From positions 150,857,365-150,921,364 of the forward strand of contig CP136068.1 in the NCBI GenBank assembly GCA_032622095.1: a stretch of DNA of 64,000 nucleotides, written 5' to 3'. Below, in pieces: positions 55,534 to 64,000 of this stretch. The notes below the pieces were generated by a model. It was not told where the DNA came from. It saw only the letters and a list, made by a program, of their open reading frames with translations, and searched no databases. This stretch comes from Siphonodentalium dalli (lineage: Eukaryota; Mollusca; Scaphopoda; Gadilida; Siphonodentaliidae). Position 1 is the stretch's first letter, and each line of letters begins with the position of its first letter. The translations under genes and the position numbers were made by a program.

Positions 55534-55973
55534 CGATGAATTAATTTGGCAGCGCATGGTCGTTAAGTCCCGACTGACGGTTTCAGACCAAACATATCAA
55601 ACTTGTCGATGCGTCCGCGACGCAAATGTATTTTAGTGTACATTAATATATTTTGTGTTCGTTCTGGGGTGAGCTAATGACGCCAAAAAGGAGAGAGACA
55701 TGCTGTCCCTACCTGATGGTCTACAATTGTGAGCAGAAAGTGCACAATTGTTTCATTTTCCCAAGATGCAAAAATAGACAAACGGCGATATTTACATCAC
55801 CCACTCGGTGGCAGATAGACGCGCGCAACGGAGTCTGCATTTGCGAGCATCTCGACCAAGATCCTGAGTGAGCGCAAAATTGGCGAGAAAATAAAGTTCC
55901 TGTTGACCGTTCGTTTGAGGGGGTGTCATATTGCTGCCGCGCGGCAGTTGCTTCGAAAAAAACATTTTCGTTT

Positions 55974-56055
55974 TGGCAGCGGTGGGATTCGAACCCACGC
56001 CTCCGAAGAGACTGGTGCCTAAAACCAGCGCCTTAGACCACTCGGCCACGCTACC
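55974..56055 (-). tRNA. tRNA-Leu-TAG: tRNA-Leu(TAG)
   Basis: Consensus gene body. The 3' flank has lost about 12 bases that hold the usual T6 run, leaving weaker terminators (AAAACGAAAATGTTTTTT on the minus strand). Confidence 0.94.
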
Positions 56056-56670
56056 AGACGATAAGTTGGCAACACACTGTCCCAAAACAATTGAGCACAT
56101 GATTCCAGACAGTAATTTACTTACTTCCTTCGTTTCTACGCCCAAATTGTTACTACAATGTTCTGATCTTGTGCCTATTGTAAAAATACCAATGCAAGCG
56201 TTATAAATGCAAAATACGCTCTTTTTCGATACCATATAAGGATTCAATCAAGCAGTAACACTCTTTAATGTTTCCCCCAATTTCAAAGTCACTGCCACAC
56301 AGTTGAGCATGGTTTGCCTGTTTACTTTGATTTTTGTTTTCTTTGGGCGAAGGAAGTGGGTGTAAACTACCGCATGCACGTACATGTATGCGAGTTTATG
56401 CAGCTGAGGTTCACAGATGGTGATTGATCGACCAGACCAACGTTATCGACAAAGAGCCTCGGGGAATGTACAGTCATTTAAACTGAAAACACAAATTCTT
56501 GAGGCCCATTCGTTTCTCGCGCCTTTTTTGTTATTCATACAGCTGAACCACACGTTATGAGTCATAAAGTGGACTTCCTTACTAAATTTGATACGTGCAA
56601 GTGAATTACCCAATCCGAACAACTCAAATAAGACAGATGCGTCGAGAAAAACTGGGGTGCAAAAACTAGT

Positions 56671-56752
56671 TGGCAGCGGTGGGATTCGAACCCACGCCTC
56701 CGAAGAGACTGGTGCCTTAAACCAGCGCCTTAGACCGCTCGGCCACGCTACC
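56671..56752 (-). tRNA. tRNA-Leu-AAG: tRNA-Leu(AAG), consensus copy
   Basis: All arms pair: acceptor GGTAGCG with CGCTGCC, D arm, CTGGT/ACCAG anticodon stem, long variable arm, T arm GTGGG/CCCAC. TTTTT terminator. This is a good reference copy. Confidence 0.96.
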
Positions 56753-57204
56753 CGATGAATTAAATTAGCAGCGCATGGTCGTTAAGTCCCGACTGACGGT
56801 TTCAGACCAAACATATCAAACTTGTCGATGCGTCCGCGACGCAAATGTATTTTAGTGTACATTGATATATGTTGTGTTCGTTCTGGAGTGAGCTAATGAC
56901 GCCAAAAAGGAGAGAGACATGCTGTCCCTACCTGATGGTCTACAATTGTGAGCAGAAAGTGCACAATTGTTTCATTTTCCCAAGATGCAAAAATAGACAA
57001 ACGGCGAGATTTACATCACCCACTCGGTGGCAGATAGACGCGCGCAACGGAGTCTGCATTTGCGAGCATCTCGACCAAGATCCTGAGTGAGCGGAAAATT
57101 GGCGAGAAAATAAAGTTCCTGTTGACCGTTCGTTTGAGGGGGTGTCATATTGCTGCCGCGCGGCACTTGCTTCGAAAAAAACGAAGTAAAAAAGATTTTC
57201 GTTT

Positions 57205-57286
57205 TGGCAGCGGTGGGATTCGAACCCACGCCTCCGAAGAGACTGGTGCCTAAAACCAGCGCCTTAGACCACTCGGCCACGCTACC
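57205..57286 (-). tRNA. tRNA-Leu-TAG: tRNA-Leu(TAG), consensus copy
   Basis: All arms pair, anticodon TAG, T6 terminator. It differs from the AAG type at the anticodon and in the D loop (GAGTGG rather than GAGCGG). Confidence 0.96.
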
Positions 57287-57900
57287 AGACGATAAGTTGG
57301 CAACACACTGTCCCAAAACAATTGAGCACATGATTCCAGACAGTAATTTACTTACTTCCTTCGTTTCTACGCCCAAATTGTTACTACAATGTTCTGATCT
57401 TGTGCCTATTGTAAAAATACCAATGCAAGCGTTATAAATGCAAAATACGCTCTTTTTCGATACCATATAAGGATTCAATCAAGCAGTAACACTCTTTAAT
57501 GTTTCCCCCAATTTCAAAGTCACTGCCACACAGTTGAGCATGGTTTGCCTGTTTACTTTGATTTTTGTTTTCTTTGGGCGAAGGAAGGGGGTGTAAACTA
57601 CCGCATGCACGTACATGTATGCGAGTTTATGCAGCTGAGGTTCACAGATGGTGATTGATCGACCAGACCAACGTTATCGACAAAGAGCCTCGGGGAATGC
57701 ACAGTCATTTAAACTGAAAACACAAATTCTTGAGGCCCATTCGTTTCTCGCGCCTTTTTTTTATTCATACAGCTGAACAACACGTTATGAGTCATAAAGT
57801 GGACTTCCTTACTAAATTTGATACGTGCAAGTGAATTACCCAATCCGAACAACTCAAATAAGACAGATGCGTCGATAACAACTGGGGTGCAAAAACTAGT

Positions 57901-57982
57901 TGGCAGCGGTGGGATTCGAACCCACGCCTCCGAAGAGGCTGGTGCCTTAAACCAGCGCCTTAGACCGCTCGGCCACGGTACC
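57901..57982 (-). tRNA. tRNA-Leu-AAG: tRNA-Leu(AAG)
   Basis: Anticodon AAG. Carries a variable-arm change (gaagaggctgg) and the acceptor change GGTACCG. TTTTT terminator. Confidence 0.92.
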
Positions 57983-58424
57983 GGTGAATTAATTTGGCAG
58001 CGCATGGTCGTTAAGTCCCGACTGACGGTTTCAGACCAAACATATCAAACTTGTCGATGCGTCCGCGACGCAAATGTATTTTAGTGTACATTAATATATT
58101 TTGTGTTCGTTCTGGAGTGAGCTAATGACGCCAAAAAGGAGAGAGACATGCTGTCCCTACCTGATGGTCTACAATTGTGAGCAGAAAGTGCACAATTGTT
58201 TCATTTTCCCAAGATGCAAAAATAGACAAACGGCGAGATTTACATCACCCAATCGGTGGCAGATAGACGCGCGCAACGGAGTCTGCATTTGCGAGCATCT
58301 CGACCAAGATCCTGAGTGAGCAAAATTGGCGAGAAAATAAAGTTCCCGTTCGTTTGAGGAGGTGTCATATTGCTGCCGCGCGGCAGTTGCTTCAAAAAAA
58401 ACGAAGTAAAAAAGATTTTCGTTT

Positions 58425-58506
58425 TGGCAGCGGTGGGATTCGAACCCACGCCTCCGAAGAGACTGGTGCCTAAAACCAGCGCCTTAGACCACTCGGCCAC
58501 GCTACC
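58425..58506 (-). tRNA. tRNA-Leu-TAG: tRNA-Leu(TAG)
   Basis: Consensus gene body with T6 terminator. The unit spacer just right of it reads acacacgtccc, a lost-base variant also seen at 61310 and 63750. Confidence 0.96.
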
Positions 58507-59120
58507 AGACGATAAGTTGGCAACACACGTCCCAAAACAATTGAGCACATGATTCCAGACAGTAATTTACTTACGTCCTTCGTTTCTACGCCCAAATTGT
58601 TACTACAATGTTCTGATCTTGTGCCTATTGTAAAAATACCAATGCAAGCGTTATAAATGCAAAATACGCTCTTTTTCGATACCATATAAGGATTCAATCA
58701 AGCAGTAACACTCTTTAATGTTTCCCCCAATTTCAAAGTCACTGCCACACAGTTGAGCATGGTTTGCCTGTTTACTTTGATTTTTGTTTTCTTTGGGCGA
58801 AGGAAGGGGGTGTAAACTACCGCATGCACGTACATGTATGCGAGTTTATGCAGCTGAGGTTCACAGATGGTGATTGATCGACCAGACCAACGTTATCGAC
58901 AAAGAGCCTCGGGGAATGCACAGTCATTTAAACTGAAAACACAAATTCTTGAGGCCCATTCGTTTCTCGCGCCTTTTTTTTTATTCATACAGCTGAACCA
59001 CACGTTATGAGTCATAAAGTGGACTTCCTTACTAAATTTGATACGTGCAAGTGAATTACCCAATCCGAACAACTCAAATAAGACAGATGCGTCGAGAAAA
59101 ACTGGGGTGCAAAATCTAGT

Positions 59121-59528
59121 TGGCAGCGGTGGGATTCGAACCCACGCCTCCGAAGAGACTGGTGCCTTAGTGCCACCGCAGACGCTACGATTAAAATCGT
59201 AAGTGGGGAAAATCGTAGGTGGAGAAATCGTAGCTTGCCCGCAGACGCTACGGTGCTGCGATCTGTGCAGCTACGATTTTCGTGGTATTTACAACATGAC
59301 CAGTGCGACAGTGGTCATGTGACAGCTACGATCGCGCGCGTTGCCAAAGTCACGCCACGATTTTCCTGGTAAAATCAAACAGTGCTTGATTGCTACGATT
59401 TGGCTACGATATTGTCGTGGGCATGCGCATTGGATGCTTCCTCCTGCGATTTTCCCCACTTACGATTTTAATCGCAGCGTGTGCGGTGGCACTTAAACCA
59501 GCGCCTTAGACCGCTCGGCCACGCTACC
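59121..59528 (-). pseudogene. tRNA-Leu-AAG: tRNA-Leu(AAG) split by a MITE
   Basis: The gene parts 59121-59169 and 59493-59528 form a consensus AAG gene once the 323-bp insert and one TTA copy are set aside. The insert is in the anticodon loop, so this copy cannot give a normal tRNA. Confidence 0.93.
59170..59492. mobile_element. MITE with TTA target duplication
   Basis: 323 bp. The ends GTGCCACCGCAGACGCTACG and (reverse complement of the right end) GTGCCACCGCACACGCTGCG continue as inverted repeats for about 50 bp (gattaaaatcgtaagtgggg). TTA is found on both sides (59167-59169, 59493-59495). A 3-bp TWA duplication is typical of PIF/Harbinger elements. No coding sequence. Confidence 0.88.
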
Positions 59529-59978
59529 CGATGAATTAATTTGGCAGCGCATGGTCGTTAAGTCCCGACTGACGGTTTCAGACCAAACATATCAAACTTG
59601 TCGATGCGTCCGCGACGCAAATGTATTTTAGTGTACATTAATATATGTTGTGTTCGTTCTGGAGTGAGCTAATGACGCCAAAAAGGAGAGAGACATGCTG
59701 TCCCTACCTGATGGTCTACAATTGTGAGCAGAAAGTGCACAATTGTTTCATTTTCCCAAGATGCAAAAATAGACAAACGGCGAGATTTACATCACCCACT
59801 CGGTGGCAGATAGACGCGCGCAACGGAGTCTGCATTTGCGAGCATCTCGACCAAGATCCTGAGTGAGCAAAATTGGCGAGAAAATAAAGTTCCTGTTGAC
59901 CGTTCGTTTGAGGGGGTGTCATATTGCTGCCGCGCGGCAGTTGCTTCGAAAAAAACGAAATAAAAAAGTTTTTCGTTT

Positions 59979-60060
59979 TGGCAGCGGTAGGATTCGAACC
60001 CACGCCTCCGAAGAGACTGGTGCCTAAAACCAGCGCCTTAGACCACTCGGCCACGCTACC
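59979..60060 (-). tRNA. tRNA-Leu-TAG: tRNA-Leu(TAG)
   Basis: One T-stem base is changed (gcggtagg), leaving a G-T wobble. The terminator region is slightly altered (aaaaaagttttt). Probably still foldable. Confidence 0.92.
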
Positions 60061-60675
60061 AGACGATAAGTTGGTAACACACTGTCCCAAAACAATTGAG
60101 CACATGATTCCAGACAGTAATTTACTTACGTCCTTCGTTTCTACGCCTAAATTGTTACTACAATGTTCTGATCTTGTGCCTATTGTAAAAATACCAATGC
60201 AAACGTTATAAATGCAAAATACGCTCTTTTTCGATACCATATAAGGATTCAATCAAGCAGTAACACTCTTTAATGTTTCCCCCAATTTCAAAGTCACTGC
60301 CACACAGTTGAGCATGGTTTGCCTGTTTACTTTGATTTTTGTTTTCTTTGGGCGAAGGAAGGGGGTGTAAACTACCGCATGCACGTACATGTATGCGAGT
60401 TTATGCAGCTGAGGTTCACAGATGGTGATTGATCGACCAGACCAACGTTATCGACAAAGAGCCTCGGGGAATGCACAGTCATTTAAACTGAAAACACAAA
60501 TTCTTGAGGCCCATTCGTTTCTCGCGCCTTTTTTGTTATTCATACAGCTGAACCACACGTTATGAGTCATAAAGTGGACTTCCTTACTAAATTTGATACG
60601 TGCAAGTGAATTACCCAATCCGAACAACTCAAATAAGACAGATGCGTCGAGAAACACTGGGGTGCAAAAACTAGT

Positions 60676-60757
60676 TGGCAGCTGTGGGATTCGAACCCAC
60701 GCCTCCGAAGAGACTGGTGCCTTAAACCAGCGTCTTAGACCGCTCGGCCACGCTACC
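60676..60757 (-). tRNA. tRNA-Leu-AAG: tRNA-Leu(AAG)
   Basis: Two changes, gctgtggg in the acceptor/T region and agcgtctta in the D stem. TTTTT terminator. Function uncertain. Confidence 0.88.
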
Positions 60758-61203
60758 CGATGAATTAATTTGGCAGCGCATGGTCGTTAAGTCCCGACTG
60801 ACGGTTTCAGACCAAACATATCAAACTTGTCGATGCGTCCGCGACGCAAATGTATTTTAGTGTACATTGATATATTTTGTGTTCGTTCTGGAGTGAGCTA
60901 ATGACGCCAAAAAGGAGAGAGACATGCTGTCCCTACCTGATGGTCTACAATTGTGAGCAGAAAGTGCACAATTGTTTCATTTTCCCAAGATGCAAAAATA
61001 GACAAACGGCGAGATTTACATCACCCACTCGGTGGCAGATAGACGCGCGCAACGGAGTCTGCATTTGCGAGCATCTCGACTTAGATAGATCCTGAGTGAG
61101 CAAAATTGGCGAGAAAATAAAGTTCCAGTTCGTTTGAGGGGGTGTCATGTTGCTGCCGCGCGGCAGTTGCTTCGAAAAAACGAAGTAAAAAAGATTTTCG
61201 TTT

Positions 61204-61285
61204 TGGCAGCGGTGGGATTCGAACCCACGCCTCCGAAGAGACTGGTGCCTAAAATCAGCGCCTTAGACCACTCGGCCACGCTACC
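61204..61285 (-). tRNA. tRNA-Leu-TAG: tRNA-Leu(TAG)
   Basis: Carries an anticodon-stem change (aaaatcagcg for aaaaccagcg) that creates a mismatch. Boxes intact. Confidence 0.88.
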
Positions 61286-61899
61286 AGACGATATGTTGGC
61301 AACACACGTCCCAAAACAATTGAGCACATGATTCCAGACAGTAATTTACTTACGTCCTTCGTTTCTACGCCCAAATTGTTACTACAATGTTCTGATCTTG
61401 TGCCTATTGTAAAAATACCAATGCAAGCGTTATAAATGCAAAATACGCTCTTTTTCGATACCATATAAGGATTCAATCAAGCAGTAACACTCTTTAATGT
61501 TTCCCCCAATTTCAAAGTCACTGCCACACAGTTGAGCATGGTTTGCCTGTTTACTTTGATTTTTGTTTTCTTTGGGCGAAGGAAGGGGGTGTAAACTACC
61601 GCATGCACGTACATGTATGCGAGTTTATGCAGCTGAGGTTCACAGATGGTGATTGATCGACCAGACCAACGTTATCGACAAAGAGCCTCGGGGAATGCAC
61701 AGTCATTTAAACTGAAAACACAAATTCTTGAGGCCCATTCGTTTCTCGCGCCTTTTTTGTTATTCATACAGCTGAACCACACGTTATGAGTCATAAAGTG
61801 GACTTCCTTACTAAATTTGATACGTGCAAGTGAATTACCCAATCCGAACAACTCAAATAAGACAGATGCGTCGAGAAACACTGGGGTGCAAAAACTAGT

Positions 61900-61981
61900 T
61901 GGCAGCGGTGGGATTAGAACCCACGCCTCCGAAGAGACTGGTGCCTTAAACCAGCGCCTTAGACCGCTCGGCCACGCTACC
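61900..61981 (-). tRNA. tRNA-Leu-AAG: tRNA-Leu(AAG), T-loop mutant
   Basis: The T loop reads TTCTAAT instead of TTCGAAT. That changes the conserved purine 57 and the B box, so transcription or folding may be weak. Confidence 0.85.
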
Positions 61982-62424
61982 CGATGAATTAATTTGGCAG
62001 CGCATGGTCGTTAAGTCCCGACTGACGGTTTCAGACCAAACATATCAAACTTGTCGATGCGTCCGCGACGCAAATGTATTTTAGTGTACATCGATATATT
62101 TTGTGTTCGTTCTGGAGTGAGCTAATGACGCCAAAAATGAGAGAGACATGCTGTCCCTACCTGATGGTCTACAATTGTGAGCAGAAAGTGCACAATTGTT
62201 TCATTTTCCCAAGATGCAAAAATAGACAAACGGCGAGATTTACATCACCCACTCGGTGGCAGATAGACGCGCGCAACGGAGTCTGCATTTGCGAGCATCT
62301 CGACCAAGATCCTGAGTGAGCAAAATTGGCGAGAAAATAAAGTTCCAGTTCGTTTGAGGGGGTGTCATATTGCTGCCGCGCGGCAGTTGCTTCGAAAAAA
62401 ACGAAGTAAAAAAGATTTTCGTTT

Positions 62425-62506
62425 TGGCAGCGGTGGGATTCGAACCCACGCCTCCGAAGAGACTGGTGCCTAAAACCAGCGCCTTAGACCACTCGGACAC
62501 GCTACC
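62425..62506 (-). tRNA. tRNA-Leu-TAG: tRNA-Leu(TAG), A-box mutant
   Basis: GTGTCCGAG replaces GTGGCCGAG, changing G10 of the D stem and A box. Otherwise consensus. Confidence 0.87.
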
Positions 62507-63121
62507 AGACGATAAGTTGGCAACACACTGTCCCAAAACAATTGAGCACATGATTCCAGACAGTAATTTACTTACGTCCTTCGTTTCTACGCCCAAATTG
62601 TTACTACAATGTTCTGATCTTGTGCCTATTGTAAAACTACCAATGCAAGCGTTATAAATGCAAAATACGCTCTTTTTCGATACCATATAAGGATTCAATC
62701 AAGCAGTAACACTCTTTAATGTTTCCCCCAATTTCAAAGTCACTGCCACACAGTTGAGTATGGCTTGCCTGTTTACTTTGATTTTTGTTTTCTTTGGGCG
62801 AAGGAAGGGGGTGTAAACTACCGCATGCACGTACATGTATGCGAGTTTATGCAGCTGAGGTTCAAAAATGGTGATTTATCGACCAGACCAACGTTATCGA
62901 CAAAGAGCCTCGGGGAATGCACAGTCATTTAAACTGAAAACACAAATTCTTGAGGCCCATTCGTTTCTCGCGCCTTTTTTTTTATTCATACAGCTGAACC
63001 ACACGTTATGAGTCATAAAGTGGACTTCCTTACTAAATTTGATACGTGCAAGTGAATTACCCAATCCGAACAACTCAAATAAGACAGATGCGTCGAGAAA
63101 AACTGGGGTGCAAAAACTAGT

Positions 63122-63203
63122 TGGCAGCGGTGGGATTCGAACCCACGCCTCCGAAGAGACTGGTGCCTTAAACCAGCGCCTTAGACCGCTCGGCCACGCT
63201 ACC
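63122..63203 (-). tRNA. tRNA-Leu-AAG: tRNA-Leu(AAG), consensus copy
   Basis: Identical in gene body to the copy at 56671, with TTTTT terminator. Confidence 0.96.
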
Positions 63204-63646
63204 CGATGAATTAATTTGGCAGCGCATGGTCGTTAAGTCCCGACTGACGGTTTCAGACCAAACATATCAAACTTGTCGATGCGTCCGCGACGCAAATGTA
63301 TTTTAGTGTACATTGATATATTTTGTGTTCGTTCTGGAGTGAGCTAATGACGCCAAAAAGGAGAGAGACATGCTGTCCCTACCTGATGGTCTACAATTGT
63401 GAGCAGAAAGTGCACAATTGTTTCATTTTCCAAAGATGCAAAAATAGACAAACGGCGAGATTTACATCACCCACTCGGTGGCAGATAGACGCGCGCAACG
63501 GAGTCTGCATTTGCGAGCATCTCGACCAAGATCCTGAGTGAGCAAAATTGGCGAGAAAATAAAGTTCCAGTTCGTTTGAGGGGGTGTCACATTGCTGCCG
63601 CGCGGCAGTTGCTTCGAAAAAAACGAAGTAAAAAAGATTTTCGTTT

Positions 63647-63728
63647 TGGCAGCGGTGGGATTCGAACCCACGCCTCCGAAGAGACTGGTGCCTAAAACCA
63701 GCGCCTTAGACCACTCGGCCACGCTACC
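63647..63728 (-). tRNA. tRNA-Leu-TAG: tRNA-Leu(TAG), consensus copy
   Basis: Identical in gene body to the copy at 57205, with T6 terminator. This is the last gene before the window edge, inside a unit that continues rightward. Confidence 0.96.
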
Positions 63729-64000
63729 AGACGATAAGTTGGCAACACACGTCCAAAAACAATTGAGCACATGATTCCAGACAGTAATTTACTTACGTCC
63801 TTCGTTTCTACGCCCAAATTGTTACTACAATGTTCTGATCTTGTGCCTATTGTAAAAATACCAATGCAAGCGTTATAAATGCAAAATACGCTCTTGTTCG
63901 ATACCATATAAGGATTCAATCAAGCAGTAACACTCTTTAATGTTTCCCCCAATTTCAAAGTCACTGCCACACAGTTGAGCATGGTTTGCCTGTTTACTTT

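Larger units (their letters stand above)
42738..64000. repeat. Tandem array of about 1.22-kb tRNA-Leu units, open at the right edge
   Basis: Each unit runs gatgaattaatttggcagcg, spacer, tRNA-Leu(TAG), agacgataagttggcaacac, spacer, tRNA-Leu(AAG). Distances between successive TAG genes are 1231, 1218, 1231, 1220, 1554 (with a 323-bp MITE), 1225, 1221 and 1222 bp. Units are almost identical except at the left edge, where units are irregular and more mutated. A LINE splits the first unit. The array continues to the window end. Conserved open frames in the spacers (about 72 codons plus, 150-178 codons minus) follow from unit identity and cross the tRNA genes. Confidence 0.95.

Overview
This is a eukaryotic, intron- and repeat-rich, AT-rich window. 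It looks like a marine invertebrate genome, possibly molluscan or another lophotrochozoan. That is inferred from the gene type, the repeat content and the frequent tacatgta words; no sequence match proves it. No bacterial-style operon, CRISPR array or rRNA gene is visible.

Region 1 (582-41906, + strand) is one long host gene. It is a gamma-butyrobetaine dioxygenase-like Fe(II)/2-oxoglutarate oxygenase. I assembled it by hand from 12 short exons (45-141 bp) whose reading phases agree at every junction. It carries the family's Cys-rich zinc site, the H-x-D and distal His iron ligands, and a natural stop codon. Only the extreme N-terminus is missing. One intron uses a GC-AG splice pair. The introns hold most of the window's repeats: a 4.6-kb LTR element with no visible coding sequence, foldback elements built from paired palindromes, a TA-flanked long-inverted-repeat element, LINE remnants, and about 7.5 kb of a 46-bp satellite attached to the arm of an inverted-repeat element.

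Region 2 (about 42738 to the right edge) is a tandem array of about 1.22-kb units. Each unit carries two tRNA-Leu genes on the minus strand, anticodons TAG and AAG, each followed by a T-run terminator. Together they read the CUN leucine codons. At least 18 copies are seen and the array runs off the window.

Region 3 (43253-52203, - strand) is a nearly 9-kb L1/Tx1-like LINE inserted inside the first tRNA-Leu(TAG) gene, with a 6-bp target duplication. Its ORF1 (zinc knuckles) and ORF2 (endonuclease plus reverse transcriptase) overlap as TAATG. ORF2 is broken by one frameshift at a homopolymer. Its 5' end carries two roughly 0.4-kb monomers containing tRNA-like sequence. A 323-bp MITE with a TTA duplication sits in the anticodon loop of another tRNA-Leu gene.

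The most unusual parts are the tRNA-Leu array as a landing site for mobile elements, the tRNA-like 5' monomers of the LINE, and the satellite growing out of one arm of a foldback element. These calls come from reading motifs, splice phases and repeats; no alignment or search was run.
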